Shown here piece by piece: positions 46,801-61,800 of a DNA stretch of 64,000 bases. The stretch covers positions 1,008,001 through 1,072,000 of the forward strand of contig BSDZ01000020.1 in the NCBI GenBank assembly GCA_030268105.1, given 5' to 3'. The translations under genes were made by a program, and so were the position numbers. The stretch comes from Volvox africanus (Eukaryota; Chlorophyta; Chlorophyceae; Chlamydomonadales; Volvocaceae). The notes beneath the pieces were generated by a model that was given only the letters and a program-made list of their open reading frames with translations, was not told where the DNA came from and searched no databases. Each line of letters starts with the position of its first letter. Within the stretch, counting starts at the first letter, position 1.

Positions 46801-49800
46801 TGACAGGGAAGGACTGGCGGTGATGTCAGGGTCGCCGCTTGATGCGATTTGGTGGCACAGTATACGTCGTTCGCGAATACGAGAAAGGTGGCGCTATGCA
46901 AGAGCTCAGCTATTATGTAATGATTGCTTTCGAGGATATTTTGAAAGCGCTAGGGACTGTTGCTGATCGTTCGGAAGCTACAACTGGGCCGACGCCAAAA
47001 TGGAGCCGGAATGGTGGCAACTTCACAGCAAACCTGATTTCTAAATTTCCTCCGCATCTGTTTGTTGAAGGCTTGTATAATTCGCCTTTATTGATTGGGC
47101 TACTTCCAGGTGCGGCGCTTTGAAAGTTCGTAGTTCCAGGGAGGTGGGTCTCAGCTATGTTGGCTTCCTGAGATAACAGTTTAGAAATGATCAGGAGATG
47201 TTTTGTATCTGATTTGTTGTGTTGTTTTGTCAGAGCACCCCGTAATGAGTTGAGGCAGTATGTGTGCCTGCGGAGTCATAGACCTAGCCTGTCAGCGGCC
47301 TGTGCCTGTCAGGCGCCCGTTATCTCATCGAGAACCCTTCATAGGAAATGCTAACGATGCAAGGGTTGGCGTTCATGATAGCAACCAATTTCTTTTATGC
47401 AGTTCAGAGTACTGCGTGATTGCAGCAACAGTAAAGGTGCTGTACGGATTGCCTTGAGGGAAAGGGGCAGATATGTTGGTCACATCACTAGGTACAGCTA
47501 CGTTCGCGTACTTCCATTGGGCGGTATGGCATTTCCTGAGGTTTGCCCGTGGGAGAATTTGACGACCTGTATTGTTTCGGATATATCAGTGGTGCCTTGC
47601 GTAATCCCATTTGTGGAATTAAAGTTCGTCTGCCTGCAACTCAGACTTCATGCAGGGCAGTAAGATGACGTCGTTTGCTTTGGTGGTACGAAAAATATGG
47701 GCCATGATACGGTTATGGTTGGTATCGACTGTCCGATGAGAAAGTGTGACATGTGTTTAAGAGTCGTTGGTAGAGTCCTGCGGACTGTGCTCGATGATGG
47801 TTTGGTGGCTATCCTGGCTATCCCCAGATGTAATGTGGGATGGAAGGCTGCAACTGTTTTGCATGTTTTTATGATTGCTGTGCTTGGTTTGCACGTGGCT
47901 AACGTCAAGTCATGGTCGGGAAGCCCAGGTTTAGGGGTCCTCCAAGGGCCGTTGAGGTTTGAGTCCTCATGTATACGGCAACACCGTCGAGCAGGTATTT
48001 GACAGTTTCTTTCCAACATACTTGGTTGCGCACTGGGCGCAGTATGTCTGCTTTTGGGGGGGTCAAGTCCTCCGAAGGGTGTGGCAGTACGGCGGTTTCT
48101 GTTGTTCACTAGAGCACCGTGGAATTATGTGCTAGTGCAAGCCGCGGCGGTACGGTACCTTGTGGTTACCGCTGCAACACCATTGGTGTTTTGCTAGTGC
48201 AGGCCATAACAGTGCAGCAGTTTGAGGCAACACCTGGAGCGTGTCTAAATACCTCAGTTCCCTGTGAGGAAGGGCGGCTGAGTTCCGCGATCCTAAGCAA
48301 CCCTAAATTGGGGGATGGCGGCTGAGCTCCGTGTATCTGAATACCCCTGAGGTGGGGGTATGGCGGCTGAGTAACGCAACGAGAGGTGTCACCATGAGGG
48401 TGTACATAAGTTTTTATCTAACCTTGTGTTTGGAAATCTTAAGGGTGCCCTTGGCCAATCAAGGTGATGGTAAGGCTCCTGTAAGATGTGTTTGGAGCCC
48501 TGTTTCATACCAGTGGTAAAGTGCGTTCATGCTACGTCACTATTGGATGGTGCGGACCTTTGCAGAACAGCGATGCAGGCACATGGACAAGTAGTGGCGT
48601 GGTTTCGTCACCAGGGGGCGGTGGAGTCATTCCTCTGGCTCTGAATCTCAGCATGCAATTCTCTGATGAGCTGGCTTGCTCGTTGAAGACCTTTGTCATT
48701 TGTAAACAAGAGGATTTCTAGGGATGAGATGACCATGGCTCAGCTCAGTGATGAGATGTGGGGTTAGTGAGACTACCTACCCGCATGTGACTAATGCTCT
48801 GTCAATGGAGTATCATCAACTGGTGGCATGTTTGAGTGCCTTAAGGGCGGTACACTAGCAAACCCGCGCTCGTTCCATCTGTAGTGCTATACGTGCTACA
48901 TATACGTGCTATACGTGCTATACGACTATTTGTGCCAACCCCGGACCGAACAATTAAGCCTTTTGACTATCGGATACCATGAATACTTTCTCGTAATAAC
49001 CGATAATAATACAACAGTTATCTAGCTTCGCACATTTCCTTGTTTATTAGATGTTCTATATATACTGGTATTTGAGTTGAGCAGTTTTATTTATTGGTTA
49101 AGCATTGCTGCTCCGTGCTTAAATGTATTTACGTGATTTATTACAGGTTGTTTGTCGACAGCTGAATTACACAGGAGGGCGTGTTTCGGGATCACAAGGA
49201 TATACTCAGGTTTCGTATGGTTATCGATACCATGGTGTGCTTATCTGGCTGCACAACATGAGCTGCACCGGGAGCGAAAATTCAATTATCGAATGTCCAC
49301 GGGGAATGGAATGGGGCCCGACGACACCATGCGGAGAAGGTTCTGAGTGGAATCACATCAACTGGGATTCCGGTATCATCTGCAATCAAAGTCCACAAGG
49401 TTCGTTTGAATAAATGGATAGATTACACCTTGCTAGAATATATCTGGTTGCAATTTTTAATTGCAGCTATGCTAGATACCGCAAAATACAGGAACACGAA
49501 AGAACGTCATACAACACGAGGGGAGGAAGTGTCTACAATAATAAATTGCATTTACAGCAATTATAGTAGTAGTCAAAAGCCATAAAGGACTCATGAGATA
49601 CTGATATGGTGCTTCTGCACCTTTGTATCGTGGAAGTGTGTTGCCGTACGTGTACGACTACTACATTTATTATCATGGAGACGAACACCTATCTACCAGC
49701 ACTGGTCGTTGCAGGTGCCAGTGCATGCACAGGAGCTGGAGATGGGCCTTGATATTGACATTGATATACATTGATAAGATTTAAATTGTTATTTACATTC

Positions 49801-52800
49801 ACATGCATGTATACTCCACACAAGCACACTCTTTCATATGACATTGCTTCGTCTGTATCTGTACCTATCTCATAATTCTCATCTTCATCTTCACATCAGG
49901 GGTTCTGTCAGAAGTGGACGTCGACTCGGGCAAGCAGGATCCAAACAAGCTGGGGGACTGGCAGGCAAGAACATGGCTTATGAGATGCGTTACATGTTTA
50001 TTTCGCGCGTATTCCTTGATTGCTTCCTATCAGCAGGTGCCGGCAGCTGTGATATCACGATTGTAACGAAAATGAAATGACAATTATAGAACAATTGTTA
50101 GCTAGGTGGATGGCGGTTCTCACCAATGCTGATTGAGAACTATTGTACGAGCAGGGAGATCCATCCGTTTACTGAGTGTGCGGCTAAACTTTACACGCAG
50201 GCGCCATTGACTTGCCCGGATGATGCTTTGCCCTCTGGCTTTTCCTTGAGCATATCAAACACCGACTTCAACGGCGGTGACAATGCTGGTGTTGTGGGCA
50301 TCCAGTTGCTTTGCTACATGGTATGGCGAACTCCATATGGCGAACTATATACTATTCAAATACATATACCAGTGCATATGATAAACATAGTCATACATAT
50401 GTATATACATGTACATATGTCTAGATTTTCTGGGCAGTCTGGGAGGGTCCTAGCTTTTTGCCCCCTTTCCTTAGAGTGTCCCTGGGAGAGAGGGCCAGGC
50501 TTTTTGCTTGGGAGGCAGTGGAGGTGGAGGAGGCAGAGTTTTCTTGCATTTAGGGAGATACGGGGTGCTCTCTTGCCCTCTCCCTCTGGGAGTCGGTGTG
50601 GTTGGCTGAGGATCTGTTCCTGTGAGCAGCCAGGCTTGAGGCTCGTGAGGCCTGTGTGCCCTTGCTGTCTCGAGCGAAGGGAGGAGCGGTACCCTGCGCT
50701 GTGGTTCGGCCCCGTCAGGGCCCCTGGTATACATAGTATATGTAGACATAGACATAGACATAGACATAGACATAGACATAGACATAGACATAGACATAGA
50801 CATAGACATAGACATAGACATAGACATAGACATAGACATAGACATAGACATAGACATAGACATAGACATAGACATAGACATAGACATAGACATAGACATA
50901 GACATAGACATAGACATAGACATAGACATAGACATAGACATAGACATAGACATAGACATAGACATAGACATAGACATATGCATTTGCGCATATACACAAC
51001 CATACGATGGTGAATCCTATTCCCTTCATATTTACCAAGCAAGTGCCTGGAACATTGCTTTAATTGCTATGTAGGACGGGGTTGTACGGTCTCAACAGAC
51101 TTCGTATCAGAGCTACCCGTATAAGAATTACTCTACCTGGGGACCAAATCGCATTTGTGCAGCCAACACGATGCAAGTTCCGGGCTCGAACACCTCCTCA
51201 ACGACACAACCATACCTCTATGCTGCGCGCTTGCGTGTACTTTCGTCCGTTTTTCTTATGTCCGGTAGTCTACATTAGAACACATATGTATCTTATCTTC
51301 ATAAAGTCATATACATGTATACATATGTGTGCATATATATTCATATGCATGGCTGGATAGGGACACATTTTCATAAACGAATGAACGTCGCTGCTTTCTC
51401 CCCTTCGCAGTGGTTCGTCCCGGTGAAGGGCCCCTGGCGCTCGTACGTGCCCCTTGTGCACGGCGCGCCGCCCACAGTGTACCATCCCGTTTAATCTCCA
51501 TTACATCTATCACTAAAGTTGCAAATTTCTTCGGAAAGTCAAGGGTGTTCAGGTTAATTTGACATATGCATAGCAAGGCTTGGCAGGGCTTAGCTAGGCA
51601 GGGCTTACTTAGCTAAGCAATGATCAGCTATATGTTTAGTTGGACCCCGTAGTGTAGATGTATTTCTTACCTATAGGGCCATACTGTATTATATTGCTCC
51701 CACGCTCAGTGGGCGGTGTGTAGATGCTGCCACCTTCAGCCATGAGATGTCGTCTTTCGTTTCCATGTGTAGTCCACACTTGCTGTTTCTGCAAGCTCTC
51801 GCCTTCCATAAGAGTCGGATATGCCCAAGACATGGGTGTGAAGAAGGTTTGATCCTCTGGTATGACTTCAACGGGCGTCAGCATCTGACTGCCAGTGGAT
51901 GGCAGCGAGGCGGATGATGACAGCATGCTCCGACGGCGTACACTGCTTGATACACTATTGCATATATTTCAGTGAAAAAGATAGGTTACGAAAGAAGCGG
52001 GGTGAGATAGGTTATTAAAGAAGCAGAGTTAGGAAACGGGATGAAAATAGACGACGGAGCCTTTCAAGCAGTGCGTGCCTATTTTTTGGTTTGTTAATGA
52101 TAAATCAACACATGCATAGAGGGTACATTCATGTCATGAAGTCAAAGTCTCTATCGTCTACCGGCCAACATATGCATCGACGAATCTCTAGGCGGCCTAA
52201 CCGCCGGCGTTAATGCTTCTTCCATGCATTTTGAGGCTGCTATCGTCATCATATAAGTTTTAGTCACGTACGGATCCAGCCAGCAGCACAGCAAACGAAA
52301 TTAGGGGGTGCTTATTTTTGTCCTGATACAATCCTGATAACGTAAGGGGTTGTTCACAAGCTGCTATGACAATAAGCATCGTAAATCCAAATTAAAGTCC
52401 AGCAAGTGCCGAAGAAGGTGACATATATATATATATATAGGGTTTATATAGGGTTATATATATAACTCACCCAGACGAACTTGAGCCTGTCAGCGGCGTA
52501 AGCATGTCGTTGACCTTCTCCTCTGCATTCGCACGACGGCAAAAAGGGAATAATTGAAATTATTTTATTACTTATCTAGCAGGTAGAATGATGTTTTCTA
52601 TAAAGGTTCACTTGTCACACAACTTGTAGTTGCCATATATTATACATATGTAAGTATAACATATATGACCTATCTAGCCATATTTGGGCATGAACTATTG
52701 TTTGGTAAGAAAACGCCTATCAGACAACATGTAATGATAGATAATAATAGTGAAAATATGGTTTGATTTACGATATGTAAAGGCGAGAATATTCTGATCA

Positions 52801-55800
52801 CTAAACTAGATTGCTTACCAACTGCGTTCCAGAAGCCCAGGCAATCCAGGACAGGGTTTAAAATACATCCAATGTACGGAATGCTTCCAACAACCTGCGT
52901 GCGTATATATGTACATATGTACGCCAGAGCAGTACGTATGTAGTCATAATACATGGCATGAGGGTAGGTCCCTTTTACTTGAACATGGTCATACATGTTA
53001 ATTTACTTAAACATAATCGGCTGAGAAGTGAAAGTGCAGTTAGGATAATGAATGCAAAAATGTGATGTTTCAGCAATCATCATCATCATAATCTGACACT
53101 TGGAAATTAAATGAAATTTTAAATAATGTATATATGTATGCATGTATAATATTTTCAAGCGCATGTCTTTGGCATATTCAACGTGATGTCGGCGAGGCCC
53201 CTCGCCGACAAATGGACATGATGATTTATATAATAACGGGAAGAAAAAGGTTCTATCCAGCCAGCCTTGGCTTTCCGTCCACTGCTGGCGTGCGTAGGCA
53301 CGTACGACAGCCGTGCACACGCCGGCAGCCGCCAAGCAACCAAACAACTCCACCGATGGCTATTGGTTATTGACGACTGTAAACATGTACATGCGCACCT
53401 TATCCTTCAACAACTCCTGCATGGAAGGGGTAGGTGGTTTGCGCAGAGCAACCATTACCAGCTAGCAAAAACAAGACGATTCTTCTTCAGTTTCAACAAA
53501 TAAACACAGTTCATTCATTATTATTATATTTAAATTTATTAGGGTTTTATATTATTTATATTATTATTATTATATTTATTTATATTGTCATATTAAACAA
53601 TGTATTCCGAACATATACATGTTTTTACATCTATCTTTGTTAACCTTATGGTTTTAGTCCTAACATACGTATAAGACACCTATTAAGAATACGGATATCC
53701 TAAAAATACCATGTGTATACTCGCCATGCATGCCTATCTAGTAATGTGATCTGTCTTGGCATATACACACATATATGTATTACCCTAGCCACGTCACCTA
53801 ATCTTCCTTATCATCTCTCTCTATATATGTATATGTATATATATATGCGTTATGTGTGTGTATGATGAATGAACCCAACGCACCACAACGAGTTCCCCTG
53901 GTCCTGCAAGGCCGGTAGCTCCAGGGGTTCCGGTTGCTCCGCCCAAGTTCGATAAGACACGGCTTCGAACCCTGCGGCGTCCGGAGCCTGATACAAGATT
54001 ATCATTAGATCCGGTATCTGGCAACAGCACGCCACCAGCAGCAGTAGTTCTATCCATGCCTGCGGCCGACACTGCTGTGTCAGCAGGCAAGGCTGATGGC
54101 AGAGCCAAGGCCGTGGACTTCCCTTCATGTAATAAGGCGACTGACTGAAGGTCGCCGCTACCGTGAGCAGCGGTATTGTTGGATAGGGCGGCAGCGGGCC
54201 AGCTGATGCTGTTAGGCTGATTCATATTTTCTTGCGAAACCCAATCTTGTTGCGTAATTTCATGTTTGCTATTCATCCATTTTGCAACTGCTGCAAGATG
54301 CTCTAAGAAATCATCGTTGTATCTTCCATAGGTCCCATCGTGACGAATGTCCTTGTCGGAAGTTGGGTATCCTACTGATAATGATGATGACGACGACGAT
54401 GATAATGATGATGATGGTGGTGGCGGTGATGATGATGAAAATGATGATAGTGGCGGTGGTGGTGGTGGTGGTGGTGGTGATGATAAGGATAGCAAGCGGC
54501 GACCGCCTGATGAAGCGGACTGCAAGCAAGGAGCATGTATTTGTTACAAAAGTGTTGGCGAATAAAGCGGTGCAGCTGGGCGCGACGTACGTGCGTGCGC
54601 GATCACAGCAAGGAAGGTGGCCCGCAGATTCGTACACACACATAATTACAGTTATACTTATTCATTTATAGGTACAGCCAAGTAGTGGCTATGCATCTAC
54701 ATCTACTCGTTACCATCGAACGTCATCACATTTTATGTATACACACATTACTACATGATCTATATATTGGATGGAGGCTTTCCCTCACCGTCGTTTTCAG
54801 GGCGCCGTAGATCTGACCAATGATTTCAATGGTTTTTGAAAGTGGCTTGCTCCAAGGTGCTACCAGGTCTTTGGCGAGGCAGAGCCCAACTTCTAGCAAG
54901 TCAACAGCGCACTGCAAGATGAAGAGATGAAAGAATTTCAAATGTCCTAATAAGGAACCCATTCAAAGTAGATAATGCAAAGGAGAAATATTTTCAAATG
55001 TCCATTTGTGTGTTTCATGCATGTTAATATGTATTGCACATATATTTTTTATCTGGCAATACATATTTGATCAACTGACAGAATCATGTAAACCTTATAC
55101 CCAGACAAAAATGTCATACGTATCAATAATCTTTACCATATCAACACCCACGCATCAATAGCGTTGGTAAAATAATTACCATGAGCAGACTTGATGGCCA
55201 GACTCCAAGGAAACAACCAGACCTAACAAGCCCATGTATACACATCCACCTACCTTGTCGCAGAGGTTCACTCCTGTGGCAAATTGATCAAATCAGGTAA
55301 AAAATGTTATTGATAGGCGCATTTATAGGATATGAGGTGATTTACTATAGACATCTTTTTACGCATATAGTACTAGACAACAATAACACTATACATTACG
55401 CTGGGGCCTAACTATATGCATATCTAACAGCTAGATAGGTTTTCATACACACCATATACACTGCATGCAAACGAACCTGTGCGTGACAAGCAAAAGCACC
55501 TAATGAGCTATCTATACATCCTATCTGAACCTTAGCAACCTGTTGGAGGTGCTGTGGCATAGTACTGGGACCAAGCTCCAGCGCCACCTCCACCGCTGGG
55601 AACGAAGACTGCCATCCCGCTGCCCTCACAGCATGTCGAAACACATTCTGGCAGTGGATTTCTGCAGGTTCATCCGCCGCCCACCCAAGGGGCACGCAGA
55701 AAGGATGTAAGAAATGAACCAGATAGCGCAGTTTTCACGTACCTAAACATCTTAATAGAAAAAAGTTCAATTCATGAGCAATCATACTGCTGGTTTGAAC

Positions 55801-58800
55801 TTAATAACAAACATGGTTCACCAGCAACTAACTTGTGTGTGTGTGTGTGTGTGCGCGTGTATGTGCGTTTGGCGAAGCGATGAATAATTTGCAAGCCTAG
55901 TTTCCGGTTATATATCTCGCCTCTAACCTGTTGATTACAGAAATGCCCAGTGGAACTGCGCTCTTGCTCTCATCGCAAGGATCGCTATACACAAGGTAGA
56001 ACGCGCCACTCCAGCATCTATCCAGGGACTGAAGTAATGTCCGGCGTCGATGTGATGGAGTGCCTGCGTGCATACATGCTACTGTTATAATTGATTCCTG
56101 ACCTACACTAATAAAGCTAAACAATACATATTTTACTGCTTGTACGTAAATACACACACAAAAACACATATATATATGTATGTCCTGTCAAATGTATGTA
56201 CATAGATTATAATCATAATATGTGATAAGGGTTGATACCGCGTGAGGCGCCACCCCTACCAGTGGGAAAAAGTATAATATTATAGATGTGGCCTGAATAT
56301 GCATTTGTGTCGACACGCAAATATATATATATATATATATAAACCGAATTACATAATAATAGTATAATTTTACAACGTATGATTTACCTAGATGAGAATA
56401 ATGAACCCAAAAACATCATGCATGACATAATTATAATAGCATTTATATCATTATTGCAAGAAGGCGTGTATGTCACTGACCAGTCCTTGACGTGTTGGAT
56501 ATCTTAGGCGCTACCACCAACTCAAGTTCCAATCGGCTCATGGCAGGGAGTCGCCCAATAAAGAGGACGAATGAAGCGTCCGTGCTCGATGCCCCAGAGG
56601 AGTCGGATGATGTCCATGCCCGATCCGCTTCGGTCCCGGGGAAATACAACATGACATCTGCCGTGCTGTTTAACGTGATGTTCTCTTGCTGCAGCCAACG
56701 TGCTCCCATGTAGCTAAGGGTGTAGAACTGCATGAGATAGATAGATGGATGGATGGATGGATAGATAGATAAATAGGTACATAGATAGGCAGGTGAAAAT
56801 GACAGTTATCTTGGCGACGCATGTTATATCAGTGGTGCCCATTCTGCGTGGTTTTGAAAGTTCATTATTTCAACAAAATTAGCTAGCGTGCAAGGGTGCT
56901 TCATCTCATGCATGCTCGCGTATGCCAAATAGACATTGCGAATCAATCGAACAGCATAGATGTTGACCCGAGGTTGAACCATTCGATTACTCATCTCCAT
57001 GTATACAGTGTAACACCCAGGTCCAAATATATATGTGACATACTATTTAGCTACGGATAGGTCATAATCTACCAATAACCACAAACATACCGGACTATCC
57101 ACTGGAATCCTCAACCGTGTGTTGAAGGCTGCAACCAGCCCCGTATTGTGGACGTACAGCTTAAGAGACCCCTGTTCCACCATATCCTCAATGAACCTGA
57201 AGACCAGGCAGCCATGCAAAAAAACGGCTCGGAATCAGCTGATGGCCAGTTAGTATTATTTAACCAAGCATGGTAGGCAGAGAACCCCCTGTGATTAGTG
57301 CGTACTGGAGTCCCCCCGGCTTCGTTCCGACCATATCAAGGCTCATATCTGTAGGTAGTAAACCTCCTCAAATCTTTGGAACAAAATTTGCTCCACATCC
57401 TGTTTATTGTTTTAGGTGCCTACTTATAAACCCTTATCTTGGTCAGAGAAATAAAGGAAAGAGCAAGTATTCGTCTATTTCTTAACCATGAGATAGATGG
57501 TATCAAGCTCCTCATTGATACAAACAGAGCACGTCCATTGCTTATCAATGAATTTCAGCTATATTTGGAATCGTGATTCCTGGCCGACGTCCTGTTTAAT
57601 TTCAAAGAGGCGCGGCCTGCTTGCCAATCACTTACAGCAGCGCGGGCTCGAAGCGAATTACCGGCATCGGCACCTGGAAAACACATTATTGCAGAAAACG
57701 TCAAGATCGGATGTTCATGTACTTCAAACACTAATAATTATTTAAATAAGTTATCTTCTTCGAGCATGTGAGCGTCTGTTATTGACAAAGCAAGTGTTCA
57801 TTACTTGCTGCTTGTATGTCTGTATGCCTGTATGCCTATATGCCTGTATGCCTGCCTATATGCCAACTTACGAAGGTCTCATAAAGTACATTGACAACGA
57901 TCTGGACCTCCTCCTGGAAGGTCGTGGGTACGACGGTGAAGGATGCACGGACCGCATTCCGCGACATGAAGATGCGCAGAGTGCGCAGACCACCTGCATG
58001 TGATGAGATAGCAGGGGGGAATCGTGTAAAAAACGAAGTTAACGTGTTAAGTGAGTAGATTATTCTACATATGGATGAAAATCAGAACTGGGGCTAACCA
58101 TGGATGAGTGAATTTCTGGTCTGGGATTGTGTAAATAGATGGGAGTTGCAACTAATCGGATCAGATGCGTGTTGTGCTACGGTTCGTTTCCCGCTGATGC
58201 GTAGGTCGATGCGACGCTATGAGGCAAAGTGCTGTCTTGATGAACGCATGAATGACTTATGCATATGAATGAACTTGCATGACATAAATGTATTCGCATA
58301 CATTTATGTCTGCTTTGGCATGTTACCATTATACATCACGACATCGCATCATGGCTGATCCGCCTAGCATGCATGAAATCCCGAACGATCGAGGAGTGCA
58401 TTATGCTCGTGCTATGGAACGATAAGTAATATTATTTGATATAATATTACTTCATTACAGCACACGTTGAGAGCGCCGCACCCGTCGCGATACATGCCTT
58501 GCAACCGAATATCGTTATTCGGACCCTTGCATCATGCGAATGCCGGAAAGGCTTATCGATTGTTATACGTGGACATCGCCTATACGCAGTAGGGTTGTCA
58601 CACTTAGGATCGGCCTCCTAGTGTGAGTCGTACGGCGTCGCGATGCTGCGAGTATAACAGATGCGAGGACGGCTAAGTAAGACAAGACATTCGATACCGG
58701 AGAACACTTGTGTGTTCCACACTATTATTGCTATACACTCTTCTACTTAGCCCGAGCTGAGCCTGAACTTCGCTTATCACCGCCGCGTGATGATTGCTTG

Positions 58801-61800
58801 CTTCCGGCGCTGACGGTGATTACGTCCATTGCATCGCTTCGGTCTGTAAGATTGTAAGTTATATCTCTTCTTGTCTTGAAGTCTTCCGCTGTCTCTGTTT
58901 GCTCTCGCTTGCCTTGCTGTACTTGCAAGTGCTCGCGCATCGGTGTCGAAAGCCTTCAGACGCGCAGATACTTATGAGCAAACCCGAAGGAGAGGTACAA
59001 CAATGCGTACGTACTTGCCTATGCGCTCCCTGGCCTCGTGCCTTGCCCATATTCTAGTCGGTTATTGATGGCGAATCTATAAATGGGATCTGCGTGGGCT
59101 TCACGCAATAACACGTTTATATCAAACCTAACTTGTCTTACGCATGCGATTGCGCGTGTTGTATAACACATCCAAAACGGTTCGCGAGCGTAACCGGTTT
59201 GTCAGGATATCGATATTCCACCGTAAGAACTATATTTAGATTGATATAACTATATATATAGTTATATATAACTGTATATATATAACTGTATATATATAAC
59301 TATATATATAACTATATGTATAAGTCGATCTTAATTAAGACTTGTATGACTATCGCGAGTATAGTCCGATCCGTCGTACAGGATCTCGCTCGCACATGCG
59401 ATGCATAAAGATCTTCCGCTTTACCAATAGGTAATTCTCACTACTAGCATATAAACTCATATTCCTAATTTCTAAATAGTACAGCAGCGCGTTAGATCAC
59501 GTGTGAGTGTGTTGTATACCAAACCTAAGTTACCGAACTAGAGATGTTACCATATATATGCACATATCTACTAGTTATATGGTATGCAAAAGTTCCTTTG
59601 AGTATTCAAGCTGGAGGCTCGTGAAGTTTGTGTGCCCTCGCTGGCTCGAGCGAGGGGAGGAGCGCGCGGCAGGACAGACAAAGCCGCGTATTCCCCTATT
59701 CGCTGTGGTTCAGCCAGGTCAGCAGGGCCCCAGGTACTTGTCCTTGCAGGGCCAGTCTTCCACAGTGTTACACCTAGTAAGTACTTGATTGTACATATAC
59801 TTAACTTGCTTGCATGTGGATACTCGCCTGTTAATGTAACCGTCCGTGTCGTTGCCGTATGGTTAGGACTGAATGCGTCTACGCTGTACGTGTAGCCCGC
59901 AGTGAGATTCTTGAAGGTGAAGACGCCGTCGCCATTGGACTGCATCGTATGTCATATGTATATATACACACATCATCAGCAACAGTAAATCGATCCTTAA
60001 TAATGCTTATACGTATCATGCTCTTAATACGAAAAGGGCTCCCGACCTGTTACTTCCGACATATATCATTAATCGTAATCTTGATCACTGTTGAGATGAG
60101 CGATCCGTGTCGAAGAGGATTAGAAGGAGGAGAGAAGAAATACCGCCGAGATCGGGGCCTTTTCCTTTCACAACACAATCAATATCAATATCAATATCTA
60201 AAATCTACGTGCATGCATTATGAACGGTAGCTTTATTGGAGGTGCGCGCACGGGCCCATTATTTAATTATAGCGACGGTTGGCGTGCATTTAAAAATGTG
60301 AATAGATCCGTTTATTGTGTGGATTGCTTGTTTGACATACATTGTTTGAATGTAAATTTGAACAGCTTATTATGAAACGATATGTAGGATAGCAACAGAA
60401 CTTAAATTGCTTACCACGCCACTCGCCACGACAGCATTGCTCTCCTGCGACCGCACAAGAAGCCGTACCCCGGCCACCTTTGGCTGTGTCGGGTCATACG
60501 TGGTGTACTCGTCCACTACCGTAACCTGCAGGTCGCCAGTGGGCTCTGAGGCGACGGCAAGCTGGAGGGAAAGGGCCAAAGTAGAACGACCGTCACTGCT
60601 CCGAAGCTCAGTCGACGCGGTCAAGACATCGCCAAGGCGGGCGGTCGCGGGGGCTTGTAAGCGAATATCCAGGGCGGCGGATGTCCCCGGTGTGAGTGCC
60701 GCCAGCGGCAAAAGCGTTATGGGGACGAACCAAGACTTTGCGGGCACCGGCGGCAGATCCAGGCGTCTGCAATTTAGCATGCATACGGTGGAAACAATTA
60801 ACCGATTGAACGAGTTCGAATGGATGAAGGCAGAACTACTACTGATACCCTCCAAAGGAGGCGTGTGTAGTCGTAAGTGATTCATAGCTATCGTGTAAGA
60901 AGTTCCTAGCTATATTTAATTTATTTGTAGTAATTGAGTTCCTCAGGCCTTAATTGCTTATTATATGTAAGCGAGCGCTCTCTATGTACTTGTTACCACG
61001 TGCATGCGTGCAATTCATGGATCGCATTGAAAATTAAAAAATTCAAAGAGAGCGAACGTGGCAGGGCTTACCCCGAAGGCACGTTTCCATTGTTAGTGAT
61101 GGTGATGCGTACGTTCGTTGCGCCCCCGGGTGGTAGCACCACCGCCAGCTGACCCGGCGGGTCAGCGACCAGCACCACACGCTCCGTGTCCACTAACACT
61201 CGCACCAGAAGTGTTAGGGTTGCACCACTGACACCGCCGCGCAGGTCAATTGCCAGCTGTGTATATGAGTATGATTATTGACAACGCAAAACAGAGATGG
61301 GTTATAATTATATGTGGATAAACGGATAGGGATATATAGATATAGGGATAAAGGGATACATGAATATATAGATACATGGGAATAATACATTTATATATAC
61401 AAGCCCATCTAGTAAATGCCCCCCATGCCTGGAATAATGTATATACGCTTATGTACCTCGTACTCAGTCGAACCGGATCCTGCATTCAGTGTAGTTTGGA
61501 TTGCCAGTCGCAAACTGGCCGCTGCGGGCGATGCCGAGGCAGTGGCGTTTTGCACGCCCTGGCATAGTGTTGAGTATTCAGAAGACGTCGACGTCGCCGC
61601 CGATGTGCAGAGAGGGGTGATCTGTGTCATGTTGGATCTGAAAGCGTTTGCTTGCAGGTTGGGTAGTGGCCCGCTAAAGGAAATCAGGCGAGTTCGGATT
61701 GTAGAGTTCACGGTACCGAGATCCTGTCAGGCAATGATGAGCATCACGGATGTATGGATGCATTATGGCGTCCAATGACGGGATGAGTACCCGTAAACAT

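Noticed and set aside
50743..50977. CRISPR array
   Set aside because: Simple tandem hexamers without spacers, in a eukaryotic setting.
50356..51042. Long Met-Ser, Cys-Leu, Val-Tyr and His-Arg dipeptide open frames
   Set aside because: All are translations of the TAGACA array, which lacks stops in every frame.
54395..54500. GAT/GGT triplet array treated as an intergenic microsatellite
   Set aside because: It lies within giant-gene exon 54519-53884 and encodes a Ser/Pro run in frame, so it is coding low complexity.
57577..57600. Possible exon after a good AAACAG acceptor
   Set aside because: Exon 57673-57636 joins 57196-57091 in phase 2 and yields a continuous conserved-looking sequence; the candidate hits a stop quickly.
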